A DNA stretch of 64,000 nucleotides from Hydrogenispora ethanolica (GTDB taxonomy: Bacteria > Bacillota > UBA4882 > UBA8346). The stretch's first letter is position 1. Each line of letters starts with the position of its first letter. The stretch spans positions 83,621 to 147,620 of the forward strand of contig NZ_SLUN01000005.1 in the NCBI RefSeq assembly GCF_004340685.1. Direction: 5' to 3'. The notes beneath the pieces are model-generated. The model did not search any database and had not been told where the DNA came from. It saw nothing but the letters and a program-made list of their open reading frames with translations. Positions 52,518-61,685 of the stretch are shown in pieces. A program made the translations under genes and the position numbers.

Positions 52518-54191
52518 GTGAATCCGCTCCATCCCATCAAACATTTGGGCCGTTACCGCCAGATCGGCATGGTCTTTGTGAAGCACGGCTTCGGCGGAGT
52601 CCTGGATCAGCTGGGGATCCTCAAATACCTGCAGTTGCCGCGCAGGGCCCCGGAAACGGCCCATGCCAGGCTCTCATGGGGGGAACGGCTCCGGCTGGCC
52701 CTGGAAGAGTTGGGGCCGGCCTTCATCAAGCTCGGCCAGATAGCCAGCACCCGACCGGAGCTGCTGCCGGCCGACGTCATCCTGGAGCTGGAGAAACTCC
52801 GCGATGAAGTGCCGGCCATTCCGGGCGAGGCGATTCGCCGGGTGATCGAGCAGGAATTGGGGGCCGGCGTGGCTGCGCTGTTCGCCGAATTTTGCGAAGA
52901 GCCGCTGGCCGCGGCCTCTATCGCCCAGGTCCACCGGGCTCGCCTGCGGGATGGCGCGGCGGTGGTAGTCAAGGTGCAGCGGCCCGGGATCGAGCGGATC
53001 ATCGAACACGACCTGAACATTCTGGAGGATCTGGCGGGCTTCCTGGACCACCGGACCAAATGGGGCCGGATTTATGATTTCGGCGGGATGGTGGCGGAGT
53101 TCGGCCGGGCGCTCCGCAACGAGCTGGATTTCCGGGTCGAAGCCGCCAATGCCGACCGCCTCCGGGAGAATCTCCGCCGGGAGTCCTGGGTGCGGGTGCC
53201 GGCGATTCACTGGAACCTGACCGCCCGGCGGGTCCTGACCATGGAATTCATCGTCGGCGTGCCGCTTAGCCCCGCGGCGCTGCGGGCCCAGGGGCTGGAC
53301 CGGACGCTGCTGGCGCGGCGGCTGGCCGCCACCTGGCTCAACCAGATCCTGCGCGACGGCTTTTTCCACGCCGACCCGCATTCCGGCAATATTCTGGCCC
53401 TGCCCGGCAACGCGGTCGCCCTGCTCGATCTGGGCATGGTCGGACGGCTCAGCGGAGACCGCCAGTCCCAGCTCTTAAAGGTGCTGATCGGCCTGATCTT
53501 CGACAACAACCGGCTGATCGTCCAGGCGCTGATCGACTTGGGGGTAGTGAACGATCAGCCTGTGAATCTGCGGCGGCTGGAGCGGGCGGTCGGCCGGGTC
53601 CGCGAGAAGTATCTGACCCTGACGGTGCGGCAGATCCGGATCGGCGAGATCTTCCGGGAACTGTTCGGCCTGGCCTCCTCCTTTCAGTTGATGGTGCCCG
53701 AGGAATTCGCGGTGCTCGGCAAGACCCTGATGCTGCTGGAGGGGCTGGTGGCCAGCCTGGACCCGGACCTGAGCGTGCTGGAGATCGCCACCCCCATCAC
53801 CAAGCGGCTGCTCCTCGGGAAGCTGGCGCCGGTGAACCTGAAGCAGCTGGCTTTGAAGGAGCTGATCGACTACGGGCTGCTGGCCTCGCGGCTACCGTCG
53901 TTCCTCATGAACCTGCTGGTCAAGATGGAGGAGCGGGACTTCGCCCTCTCGATCCGGGTGGCCGACTGGGAGCGGATCATCGACCGGCTGACCCGGCTCT
54001 TCAACCGCATCGCCTTCAGCATCATCCTCCTGGCGCTCAGCATCATCGTGGCCGGCGTCATCATTGGCTCGGGCATCGGCGGCCTGGTGGCGGAGCTCGG
54101 CAACGCCCATATCCTGCGGCTGGAATCGCTGCTCGCCGTCATCATCATGGCGGGGCTGGTCATCTACCTGATCCGCTCGGGGCGAATCTGA
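52518..54191 (+). CDS. AarF/UbiB-family atypical protein kinase
   Basis: The 557-residue product carries the ABC1/UbiB signatures: the KxGQ motif in [20 protein letters not shown], the Ala-rich nucleotide loop [20 protein letters not shown], the catalytic [11 protein letters not shown] and LDLGMVG. Two C-terminal membrane helices follow (about 495-555). UbiB relatives are ATPases needed for isoprenoid quinone synthesis or transport; the role here is unknown. The GTG at 52518 follows AGGTGAT; the frame upstream of it shows no conservation. Confidence 0.9.
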   Translation: MNPLHPIKHLGRYRQIGMVFVKHGFGGVLDQLGILKYLQLPRRAPETAHARLSWGERLRLALEELGPAFIKLGQIASTRPELLPADVILELEKLRDEVPAIPGEAIRRVIEQELGAGVAALFAEFCEEPLAAASIAQVHRARLRDGAAVVVKVQRPGIERIIEHDLNILEDLAGFLDHRTKWGRIYDFGGMVAEFGRALRNELDFRVEAANADRLRENLRRESWVRVPAIHWNLTARRVLTMEFIVGVPLSPAALRAQGLDRTLLARRLAATWLNQILRDGFFHADPHSGNILALPGNAVALLDLGMVGRLSGDRQSQLLKVLIGLIFDNNRLIVQALIDLGVVNDQPVNLRRLERAVGRVREKYLTLTVRQIRIGEIFRELFGLASSFQLMVPEEFAVLGKTLMLLEGLVASLDPDLSVLEIATPITKRLLLGKLAPVNLKQLALKELIDYGLLASRLPSFLMNLLVKMEERDFALSIRVADWERIIDRLTRLFNRIAFSIILLALSIIVAGVIIGSGIGGLVAELGNAHILRLESLLAVIIMAGLVIYLIRSGRI

Positions 54192-54233
54192 AACGGGCGG
54201 TTCCGAGAAAATGTCCTTTGGGGCCGCAAATCT

Positions 54234-54464
54234 CATTTTCGCTCCTGAAAATCGAATCATCAGTCCTAGAAATCGAAAAATCCGGCCGGATAATTACATT
54301 TTCCGCCGTGAGAATTGAAAATTCATTCCCGATAATCGAATTTTCCGGTCTGAGAATTGCATTTCCGGTTCTGAAAGTTGCAATATCGCTCCTGAGAATT
54401 GAAATTTCCATCCAGAGAATCGAATTTGCTGGCCTTGAAATCGAAATTTCGGAATAGAAAATAT
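54234..54464. repeat. 21-bp degenerate tandem array D (about 11 units)
   Basis: AT-rich units of 21 bp (two of 22 and 20 bp) such as AATTTTCCGGTCTGAGAATT and CATTTCCGGTTCTGAAAGTT start at 54234, 54255, 54276, 54298, 54318, 54339, 54360, 54381, 54402, 54423 and 54444. They contain TTTC-N6/7-GAAA dyads. The array starts about 40 bp after the AarF-like stop codon. Confidence 0.88.
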
Positions 54465-54559
54465 CAAATTATCAAAATAAAATGAGAATTTGAAAAAAGA
54501 AGCTTATCGGCGAACGGCAGAGGGGGCGCTAGGGCGGATTGGGGCGGGTTCCGGAATAA

Positions 54560-54613
54560 TAGTTCGATATGGTACTATCAGGGCTTGACAAAATTAGTTC
54601 TATATCGTACTAT
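54560..54613 (+). promoter_or_regulatory. promoter with a double MarR-type operator
   Basis: TTGACA (54585-54590) and TACTAT (54608-54613) have a 17-bp spacer. Two near-identical dyads, TAGTTC-N6-GTACTA, lie at 54560-54577 and 54595-54612, centres 35 bp apart. One is just upstream of -35, the other overlaps -10. The operon encodes its own MarR regulator, so autorepression is likely. Confidence 0.85.
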
Positions 54614-54649
54614 TTTGGTAAGGAATCATTTTCCAAAGGAGTGTTGTCG

Positions 54650-55129
54650 ATGGACCAAACAACCGCCCTCCGGCTGAGCCGGGAATTGATCGCGGCCGTG
54701 CCCGCCGCTTACCTGACGACCATCAATGCCGGAGTGGATTTCCCGGAGACCCGGGCCATGCTGAATCTGCGCAATCCGGCGCTCTATCCCGGATTGGCGG
54801 CGGTTTTCGCCGGCTTCGGGGATGACTTGGGGACCTATTTTTCCACCAATACCTCGTCGCCCAAGGTCGGCCAGGTCACGGCCGACCCCCGGGCCTGCGT
54901 CTATTACTGCCAACCGTCGGACTGGCACGGGCTGACGCTCCAGGGCCGGCTGGAACTGGTGGAGGATCCGGCGCTCAAGGCGGCCCTATGGCAGCCGGGC
55001 TGGGAAATGTATTACCCGGCGGGAGTGGGCGATCCCGATTACGCGCTGCTGCGTTTCCGGCCGGTGCGGGCCAAGTTTTATCACCAGTTGAGCGTCTGCA
55101 CCATGGATCTGGCGGAGCATTCGGCATGA
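54650..55129 (+). CDS. pyridoxamine 5'-phosphate oxidase-like flavoprotein
   Basis: The 159-residue split-barrel protein contains AAYLTTINAGVDFPETRAMLNLRNP, GTYFSTNTSSPKVGQVTADPRACVYYCQ, and HGLTLQGRLELVEDPALKAALW, typical of general-stress-protein-26-like or haem-utilisation FMN oxidoreductases. ATG 54650 follows AAAGGAGTG. It overlaps the MarR gene by 4 nt. Confidence 0.88.
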   Translation: MDQTTALRLSRELIAAVPAAYLTTINAGVDFPETRAMLNLRNPALYPGLAAVFAGFGDDLGTYFSTNTSSPKVGQVTADPRACVYYCQPSDWHGLTLQGRLELVEDPALKAALWQPGWEMYYPAGVGDPDYALLRFRPVRAKFYHQLSVCTMDLAEHSA

Positions 55130-55572
55130 GCGGACTGCGGCGGGGCGGGTTTCTGATCACCAAGATTCATCAGCTGTCCGGGCGGATCTTCGCCCGGAAG
55201 CTCCGCGCCCACGGGATCCATGAGATCAATCCGGCCCAGGGCCGGATCCTCTTTGTGCTTTGGGAGAACGACGGGATCGCCATCGAGCAGCTGGCCAAGC
55301 GGACGCAATTGAGCAAATCCACCCTCACCAGCATGCTCGACCGGCTCGAAGCCGACGGATTCCTGGTCCGCGAGCCGTCCCTGGAGGACCGGCGTAAGAT
55401 CCTGATCCGGCGGACCGAGAAAGACCGGGCGCTGCAACAGGTCTATCTGGAGATCTCGGCGGAGATGATCGCCCTCTTCTACCAAGGGCTGAGCGAGGCG
55501 GAGCGGGACCGCTTCGAGGCGGATCTGGAGCGGATCCTGGCCAATCTGGAGGGAGCGGAGAGTAGCGGCTAA
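55126..55572 (+). CDS. MarR-family regulator of the flavoprotein operon
   Basis: The 148-residue product has a winged helix: GIHEINPAQGRILFVLWENDGIAIEQLAKRTQLSKSTLTSMLDRLEADGFL, then the wing SLEDRRKILI. It overlaps the flavoprotein gene by ATGA and sits downstream of two matching operators. The 3' end overlaps the convergent adenine deaminase gene by 4 nt. The signal is unknown; a redox-active or phenolic compound is plausible given the flavoprotein. Confidence 0.9.
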   Translation: MSGLRRGGFLITKIHQLSGRIFARKLRAHGIHEINPAQGRILFVLWENDGIAIEQLAKRTQLSKSTLTSMLDRLEADGFLVREPSLEDRRKILIRRTEKDRALQQVYLEISAEMIALFYQGLSEAERDRFEADLERILANLEGAESSG

Positions 55573-57206
55573 TCGGCGAATAAGGCAATGGGCCGGAAGC
55601 GTTGCCCGTCGAATAAGCCCCGGTCGCTGATCTTCAGCTCCGGGATGACCGGCAGGGTCATGAAGGCCATGGTCATGAAGGGGTCGGCCATGGTCGCGCC
55701 GAGCGCCCGGGCGTGTTCGGTCAGCCGGCGGTGGTCCGCGGCGACGCTGGCGCCGTCCCCGTCGCTCATCAGCCCGGCCACCGGCAGCGGCAGGACGGTT
55801 TCGGCCTCGCCCGCGACGACGGCCAGGCCGCCCCGGAGCGCGATGATGCGGTTCACCGCCCGCGCCAGGGAGGCGTCGTCGGCGCCGATGGCCACGATAT
55901 TGTGGGAGTCGTGGGCGACCGAGGCGGCGATGGCCCCTTCCCGCAGTCCGAAATGGTGAATGAAGCCCACCGCCGGCGCGGCCGGACGGTAGCGGTTGAG
56001 CACGGCGATCTTCAGCAGGTCCCGGCCCGGATCGGCCACGGCCCAGCCGTCGGCCACGGTCGGCGGCAGATTGAGCTTGGCGGTGACCAGCTCGCCGTCG
56101 ACGGCGCCGATCACGTTGAGCAGACCGGGCCGGACCGGGATCCGGAAGGCGGCGGGAGACTGCGGCGCAGCCGCGAATCGATTGACCGATTCGCTCCGGG
56201 AGCGGGGGATCAGGCTCCGGCCATTCTCCGCCACCGGTCGTCCGTCGATGTAGGTCGCCAGGATCCGGAACTCGCTGAAGTTGTTGATCACCGCGAAGTC
56301 GGCGGGGTCGCCGGGCTGCAGCAGTCCGACCTCCAGGCCGTAATGGCGGATGGGATTGAGCGAGGCGCAGCGGAGCACCTGGAATCGATCATAGCCCAGT
56401 TCCAGGGCTGCCTTGACGGTCCGGTCGAGATGGCCGGCGAGCAGATCGCCGGGGTGCCGGTCGTCGGTGCAAAACATCACCTGCTCGGGGCAGGCGGCGA
56501 TCAGCGGGTGCAGGGCGGCGAAGTTGCGGGCCGCGCTGCCCTCGCGGATCAGGATCTTCATGCCGCGGCCGGCTTTTTCCAACCCTTCCTCCAGGGTGAA
56601 GGCCTCGTGATCGGTGGAGATTCCGGCCGCCAGGTAGCGGTCCAGGGCCTCGCCGCGCAGTCCGGGGGCATGGCCGTCCACCGGCCGGCCGTGGCGGCGG
56701 GCTGCGGCCAGCTTGGCTAGAACCTCCGGATCCCCGGCCAGGACCCCGGGGTAATCCATCATCTCCCCCAAGAACTTGAGCCCGTCGCGGACGAACAGCT
56801 CCTCGATCTCCCGGGCGTCGAGGACCGCTCCGGAGGTTTCATAGGCTGAGGCCGGCACGCAGGAAGGCGCGCCGAAATAAAATTTGAACGGCGCGGTGCG
56901 GCCGTTCTGAACCATATAGCGAACCCCGGCGCTGCCGAGGACATTGGCGATCTCGTGAGGATCGGCGACCACCGCCACGGTGCCGTGGCAGACGGCGGCC
57001 CGGGCGAACTCCGCCGGGACCAGCATCGAGCTTTCGATGTGGATGTGGGCGTCGATCAGGCCGGGGATGAGGTACCGGTCATAGGGCCGGTCCTCCCAAC
57101 GGATCGCGGCGATGCGCCCCCCGGTCACGCGGACGGTGGCGGGGCGGATGGTGGCGGCGACCACGTCGACCAGGTTGCCGGATATGCTGAAGCTGGACTC
57201 GGACAT
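55569..57206 (-). CDS. ade: adenine deaminase
   Basis: The 545-residue amidohydrolase shows IPGLIDAHIHIESSMLVP, VADPHEIANVLG, FCTDDRHPGDLL, CASLNPIRHYGLEVG and the C-terminal GFIHHFGLREGAIAASVAHDSHNIVAIG. It hydrolyses adenine to hypoxanthine and ammonia with Mn2+/Fe2+. The start at 57206 follows AAGGAG. The length is slightly under that of Bacillus AdeC but complete. Confidence 0.95.
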   Translation of the reverse strand: MSESSFSISGNLVDVVAATIRPATVRVTGGRIAAIRWEDRPYDRYLIPGLIDAHIHIESSMLVPAEFARAAVCHGTVAVVADPHEIANVLGSAGVRYMVQNGRTAPFKFYFGAPSCVPASAYETSGAVLDAREIEELFVRDGLKFLGEMMDYPGVLAGDPEVLAKLAAARRHGRPVDGHAPGLRGEALDRYLAAGISTDHEAFTLEEGLEKAGRGMKILIREGSAARNFAALHPLIAACPEQVMFCTDDRHPGDLLAGHLDRTVKAALELGYDRFQVLRCASLNPIRHYGLEVGLLQPGDPADFAVINNFSEFRILATYIDGRPVAENGRSLIPRSRSESVNRFAAAPQSPAAFRIPVRPGLLNVIGAVDGELVTAKLNLPPTVADGWAVADPGRDLLKIAVLNRYRPAAPAVGFIHHFGLREGAIAASVAHDSHNIVAIGADDASLARAVNRIIALRGGLAVVAGEAETVLPLPVAGLMSDGDGASVAADHRRLTEHARALGATMADPFMTMAFMTLPVIPELKISDRGLFDGQRFRPIALFAD

Positions 57207-57489
57207 GGCGGACTCCTTGCGAAACGGATTGGCGCGGAATGGAATAAACTTCAAGTCCGTATATTTTCCACCGGGCGCGGGGTATTTCCTGCCGGACTCC
57301 CTAAAAAATCGGATTTTTTCAAGGCCCGCGTTCCGGAGTCCGGAGGCGGGTTGCTCTATCGATATGCCGCAACGGCGGCGAATATGACAGCCGGGGGGCG
57401 GAACCGGAAGAAGCGAAGCGGGGCTGTCCCTCGGGAGCGGAAGTATGGTAATATGAGAGGAAAGCGAAAAGATGGGGAGGAATCGGGCC

Positions 57490-58077
57490 ATGTCCACAAC
57501 CTTGATCAAAGATCTGGTGGTTAAGAACCGGAGTTACCGGCGGTTTGACGAAACGGCGGCGCTGGACCGGAGCGTTCTGGAGGGATTGGTCGACCTAGGC
57601 CGGCTGGCGATGTCGGCCGCCAACCGTCAGCCATTGAAATATCTGATCTTTTGCGACCCGGAGCGCAACGCCCGGATCTTCGACTGCCTCGGCTGGGCCG
57701 GCTATCTGAAGGATTGGCCGGGACCGGAGCCCGGCGAGCGTCCGACCGGCTATATCGTGATGCTGATGGATACGCAGATCAAAGACCCGATGGGTCTTGA
57801 CGCCGGACTGGCCGCGGCCAACATTCTCCTGGGAGCGGTGGAGCGGGGATTGGGCGGCTGCCTGATCGGAAATATCAAGCGGGACGAACTCCGGGCGCTG
57901 CTGGGGATCGAGGACCGCTACCAGTTGTTGGCGGTGATCGCCCTGGGCAAGCCGGTGGAGCGGGTGGTGCTGGAGAAGGCCGGGCCCGGCCCCGAGGCGG
58001 ACATCAAGTACTGGCGGGACGAGCGGCAGGTGCATCACGTGCCCAAGCGGGAGCTGCGGGAGATCATCCTGAATTGA
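57490..58077 (+). CDS. nitroreductase-family FMN oxidoreductase
   Basis: The 195-residue product has VVKNRSYRRFDETAALDRSVLEGLVDLGRLAMSAANRQPLKYLI (FMN-binding RSxRxF and SAxNxQP), and AAANILLGAVERGLGGCLIGNI. It is a single-domain NAD(P)H-dependent flavoenzyme; the substrate is unknown. GGGGAGG precedes the ATG by 8 nt. TAATAT at about 57449 may be a -10 element. Confidence 0.88.
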   Translation: MSTTLIKDLVVKNRSYRRFDETAALDRSVLEGLVDLGRLAMSAANRQPLKYLIFCDPERNARIFDCLGWAGYLKDWPGPEPGERPTGYIVMLMDTQIKDPMGLDAGLAAANILLGAVERGLGGCLIGNIKRDELRALLGIEDRYQLLAVIALGKPVERVVLEKAGPGPEADIKYWRDERQVHHVPKRELREIILN

Positions 58078-58103
58078 GGACCGGGCTCCGGTGAGGAATG
58101 GTC

Positions 58104-58144
58104 GAGCCTGCCTGCTTCTATGCTGGGCAGGCTCTTTCTTTTTA
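58104..58144 (+). terminator. intrinsic terminator after the nitroreductase gene
   Basis: GAGCCTGCC and GGCAGGCTC form a 9-bp stem, followed by TTTCTTTTT. Confidence 0.9.
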
Positions 58145-58239
58145 CATCAAGAAGCGGATTTCTCCCGCCAAAAGCGATAAAGGGGGCCATCCGCCGGGCG
58201 GCGGATGGCCGGTGTGGGCGCGGCGCCACTGAAACCGGA

Positions 58240-58611
58240 TTACGCCTGGATATCCACGGCTGCGCCGATTCCCTGTTCCACGGAAACGGCGCTTTGGCGA
58301 CTTGCCGCGCCGCCGGAAGCGGCGGAAGAGGTGCCGCTGTTTCCGGACTGCGCCTGGGCCTGCTTCTGCTCAAGCTGCTGGATTTGCGCCTGGAGCGTTT
58401 GGATCTGTGCTTCATAGGCGGCGATCGCTTGCTGTTTTTGCTGAGAACTTCCGGATGGGTCCTGCTGCAGATCGCTGATCTTCGCTTCGATGGCTTCGAT
58501 CTGCTGCTCCAGGCTTTTGATCTGGCTCTGATAGTCCCGATTGTCCCGGGCCGTCGTTCCGGCCGCGGCCTGGCGGTTGGAAGAGGCGGCGGAGATGGCG
58601 CTGACGTTCAT
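58240..58611 (-). CDS. small FlxA-like coiled-coil protein
   Basis: The 123-residue product starts MNVSAISAASSNRQAAAG, then a coiled coil rich in Gln (YQSQIKSLEQQIEAIEAKISDLQQ, then YEAQIQTLQAQIQQLEQKQAQ), and ends in a Ser/Gly/Ala tail. This fits the FlxA-like family, whose function is unclear. The start follows AGGAGGGC. Its N terminus resembles that of the next gene upstream, so the two may be co-expressed and handled by the same system. Confidence 0.75.
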   Translation of the reverse strand: MNVSAISAASSNRQAAAGTTARDNRDYQSQIKSLEQQIEAIEAKISDLQQDPSGSSQQKQQAIAAYEAQIQTLQAQIQQLEQKQAQAQSGNSGTSSAASGGAASRQSAVSVEQGIGAAVDIQA

Positions 58612-58627
58612 GTCAAGCCCTCCTTTC

Positions 58628-58939
58628 TTACACGCTCTTGAGGTGACTGGAATACGCGTTGATCGCGGCCAGCATCGCGGGGTCCCCGGTCTGGCCGTTG
58701 CTTCCGGCGGCGGCGGAGACTCCGCCGGCCGCCGACTTACAGGCGCCACAGCCGAGACAGGCGTCATTTCCCTTGGGACAGACCTGCGCGGTACTTCCGC
58801 CGCCCGACGCGCCGCTCAATTGGAGAGTGTCGCCGTCCGAAGTGCTGGACACCGTCTGCGTTTCGGAGTCTTTCTCAGTGGCTTTGGCACTGGTCGCCGT
58901 GGGGTAAAAACTGAGGGATGAGATTGCGGAAATCGACAT
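58628..58939 (-). CDS. small protein with a CxxxxxxCxxCxxC cluster
   Basis: The 103-residue product begins MSISAISSLSFYPTATS, has a Ser/Thr/Gly-rich middle, and the cluster CPKGNDACLGCGACKS (C-x6-C-x2-C-x2-C). The C-terminal MLAAINAYSSHLKSV is helical. I recognise no family. GAAGGAGGTGAAAGCA precedes the ATG. It is 16 bp upstream of the FlxA-like gene and shares its M-x-[IV]-S-A-I-S start. Confidence 0.7.
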   Translation of the reverse strand: MSISAISSLSFYPTATSAKATEKDSETQTVSSTSDGDTLQLSGASGGGSTAQVCPKGNDACLGCGACKSAAGGVSAAAGSNGQTGDPAMLAAINAYSSHLKSV

Positions 58940-59164
58940 TGCTTTCACCTCCTTCTGTTGGTGCCGGCCTTTGCCGAATCGGGCGGAACCCGGTGCGGAG
59001 TTCGCTCCATTCGACAATGCGCGCGCTCATAAAAACAATTTTATATTCGGCCGGAATTCTTTAAATCGGATTTAAAAAAGGCTTTGCCACCCAACGATTT
59101 AAGGGGAGCCGGGGACGCGCCCCGGCCGGAAGCACCGCTGGAACAGGAACTTTCGGTCGCAATC

Positions 59165-59240
59165 ATGCCCCGGGAAGGTCGCACTGGGCATAATGGCCTA
59201 TATTCCCAAAGGGGCTGGTAGGTCTTTATGCCTCTTTCTG
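59165..59240 (+). other. two mutually exclusive hairpins upstream of nrdD
   Basis: ATGCCC (59165) can pair with GGGCAT (59186-59191). GGCATAA (59187-59193) can instead pair with TTATGCC (59226-59232), supported inside by CCTA/TAGG, and is followed by TCTTTCTG. The shared strand makes the two structures alternative, as in an attenuator. The element lies upstream of the NrdR boxes, so its transcript is unclear. Confidence 0.35.
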
Positions 59241-59265
59241 AAAAATCAACAGATTTTGGCTAGAC

Positions 59266-59313
59266 ACCCCAAATGTTGTGGTGTATCATAAATCATGGTA
59301 CTAGATGTAGTGT
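59266..59313 (+). promoter_or_regulatory. tandem NrdR boxes of nrdD
   Basis: ACCCCAAATGTTGTGG (59266-59281) and GTACTAGATGTAGTGT (59298-59313) resemble the NrdR box (ACACTATATMTTGTGT-like). Their starts are 32 bp apart, three helical turns, the usual spacing. A candidate promoter, TTGTGG then TACTAG with 17 bp between, would lie within the boxes. Confidence 0.82.
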
Positions 59314-59373
59314 TTCTTGAGGGCTCCATACCCGTCATAGCAGGGCAAGGTCAAATAGGAGGAGATACGAGGA

Positions 59374-61485
59374 ATGGCAATCAATCAAGCAGAAATACGG
59401 AACGATGAAAAAGGCGCGCAAAAGGAACTGTTCAAAGTGGTCGAAATGATTCACCGGACTCCCGAGCGGGTTTTCCGATCGATCCGCAAACGGGACGGCC
59501 GGATCGTCGAATTCAACATCGGCCAGATTGCCTCAGCCATCTTTAAGGCGGCCAAGGCGGTCGGCGGCGCGGATCAGCGGCTCGCCGACGAGCTGGCCGA
59601 CGTGGTCGTTCAATATCTGCAGAAACGGATCGGCGCGGCCATACCCACGGTCGAAGAGGTTCAGGACGCGGTGGAGAAGGTGTTGATCGAGACCGGACAC
59701 GCCAAGACCGCCAAGGCCTATATCATTTACCGGGACCGCCGCACCCGGCTCCGCGAATCCAAATCCGAACTGATGGACGTGGTGGAAGAGATCCTGGTGG
59801 AGACCAGCCGCGAGAATGCCAATGTCAGCAATTCGCCCTCCGCCAAGATGCTCCAGATCGCTTCGGCGGCCAGCAAAAAATATTACTTATCGCGCTTGAT
59901 TCCCGAGGAGATGGCCGCGGCCCATGTCGCGGGCGATTACCATATTCACGACCTCGATTTTTATGGCAAGACCCTGACTTGCGTGCAGATCCCGCTGGGC
60001 AAACTGCTGGAGAGCGGCTTCAATAACGGCCACGGCTACATCCGGCCGCCGCACCGCCCGACTTCGGCCACGGCGCTGGCAGCCATCATCCTGCAGAGCT
60101 CCCAGAACGACATGCACGGCGGGCAGTCTTTCGCCTTCTTCGACCGGGACATGGCCCCGTTCGTGGAAAACGCCGACGAGGACGAGGTTTTTCAGGCCAT
60201 GGAAGCCCTGATCTATAATTTGAACTCCATGCACAGCCGGGCCGGAGCCCAGGTTCCTTTCTCCAGCATCAATCTGGGCTGTGACACCACCCCGGCCGGA
60301 CGGTCCGTCACCAAAAACCTGCTCCTGGCCTATGAAAAAGGTTTGGGACGGGGCGAATGCCCGATCTTCCCCAACATCATCTTCCGGCTGCAGCAAGGGG
60401 TCAATTTCGAACCGGGCGATCCCAATTACGACCTCTTCCAGCTGGCGATGCGGGTCTCGGCGCAACGGCTCAACCCGACCTTTTCGTTTATGGATTCCAC
60501 CTTTAACCGGCCTTACGGCGCCGAAGTGGCCTATATGGGCTGCCGGACCCGGACCATCGGCAACCGTCACGGCGCCGAGGTCACCGACGGCCGGGGCAAT
60601 CTCTCTTTCACGACGCTCAACCTGCCGCGGCTGGCCATCAAGGCCGGCGGCGATCTGGAGAATTTTTACCACGAGCTGGAGCGGATGATGGCCCTGGCGG
60701 CCCGCCAGTTGTACCACCGCTACCGGGTCCAGGCCAAGCTCAAGGCGAAGGACATGCCCTTTCTGATGGGCCAGGGGCTGTACATGGATTCGGATAAACT
60801 GAAGCCCAACGACCCGATCGCGCCGGCCATCAAGCACGGCACGCTCTCCATCGGCTTCATCGGACTGGCCGAAACCCTGGTGGCGCTCACCGGCAGCCAT
60901 CATGGTCAAGATCCGGCCGCGCAGCGGCTGGGCCTGGAGATCGTCGGCTTCATGCGTAAGCTGGTGGACGATTTCGCCGAGGAGTACGATCTGAACTATA
61001 CCTTGCTGGCGACCCCGGCCGAAGGGCTCTCCGGCCGTTTCGTCGCCATGGACCGGAAACGCTTCGGGGTCATTACCGGCGTCACCGACCGCGAGTATTA
61101 CACCAACAGTTTTCACGTCCCGGTCAGTTTCGAGATCTCTTCCTACGACAAGGTGGCGCTGGAGGGACCGTACCACCAGATGGCCAATGCCGGCCACATC
61201 AGTTACGTGGAGATGAAAGCGCCGCCCATCGACAATCTGGACGCCTATGAGAAGCTGCTGCGGCACATGGCCGCCTCCGATATGGGGTATGCCGGGATCA
61301 ACTTCCCGATCGACGAGTGCCTGAGCTGCTCGTACCGGGGCGTCATCCCCGAGGATGAATGCCCGTCCTGCGGTTCGCCCCAGATTCGGCGGGTGCGCCG
61401 GATCACCGGCTACCTGTCGACCGTGGACCGCTTCAACGACGCCAAACAGGCCGAGCTGCGCGATCGCTCCAAGCACTGGCTCTGA
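59374..61485 (+). CDS. nrdD: anaerobic (class III) ribonucleoside-triphosphate reductase
   Basis: The 703-residue product has an N-terminal ATP-cone (about 33-125, RKRDGRIVEFNIGQIASAIFKAAK), the reductase barrel with QSSQNDMHGGQSF and SINLGCDTT, the C-terminal zinc site CLSCSYRGVIPEDECPSCGSPQ and the glycyl radical loop RRITGYLSTVDRF. It makes dNTPs from NTPs under anaerobic conditions using an activating radical SAM enzyme NrdG, which is not in the window. GAGGAGATACGAGGA precedes the ATG. Upstream NrdR boxes link it to dATP/ATP-sensitive repression. Confidence 0.97.
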   Translation: MAINQAEIRNDEKGAQKELFKVVEMIHRTPERVFRSIRKRDGRIVEFNIGQIASAIFKAAKAVGGADQRLADELADVVVQYLQKRIGAAIPTVEEVQDAVEKVLIETGHAKTAKAYIIYRDRRTRLRESKSELMDVVEEILVETSRENANVSNSPSAKMLQIASAASKKYYLSRLIPEEMAAAHVAGDYHIHDLDFYGKTLTCVQIPLGKLLESGFNNGHGYIRPPHRPTSATALAAIILQSSQNDMHGGQSFAFFDRDMAPFVENADEDEVFQAMEALIYNLNSMHSRAGAQVPFSSINLGCDTTPAGRSVTKNLLLAYEKGLGRGECPIFPNIIFRLQQGVNFEPGDPNYDLFQLAMRVSAQRLNPTFSFMDSTFNRPYGAEVAYMGCRTRTIGNRHGAEVTDGRGNLSFTTLNLPRLAIKAGGDLENFYHELERMMALAARQLYHRYRVQAKLKAKDMPFLMGQGLYMDSDKLKPNDPIAPAIKHGTLSIGFIGLAETLVALTGSHHGQDPAAQRLGLEIVGFMRKLVDDFAEEYDLNYTLLATPAEGLSGRFVAMDRKRFGVITGVTDREYYTNSFHVPVSFEISSYDKVALEGPYHQMANAGHISYVEMKAPPIDNLDAYEKLLRHMAASDMGYAGINFPIDECLSCSYRGVIPEDECPSCGSPQIRRVRRITGYLSTVDRFNDAKQAELRDRSKHWL

Positions 61486-61507
61486 ACCCTCATTGATCAG
61501 TCGCCGA

Positions 61508-61550
61508 GACCTTCCCGTCCGCGAATGGGGGTGGGAAGGTCTTTTTATTT
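61508..61550 (+). terminator. intrinsic terminator after nrdD
   Basis: AGACCTTCCC and GGGAAGGTCT form a 10-bp stem, followed by TTTTATTTT. Confidence 0.9.
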
Positions 61551-61685
61551 TGACCCGGACCTGGGCCGAATGAAGGGCGTCAAGCCCGGCCGGAGCAAGC
61601 GGTTGACGCTGGCGCAGGCGGCCGGAATGCCCCCTTTCTCGCCGGAGTGATGCGTTCAGTTATTGCGGACGCTCCTTGAGCGACC

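Noticed and set aside
59050-59240. Cobalamin riboswitch upstream of nrdD
   Set aside because: A few fragments recall the class, but the B12-box (AGxCAGGAGACCTGCC-like) is absent and the core pairing cannot be drawn.
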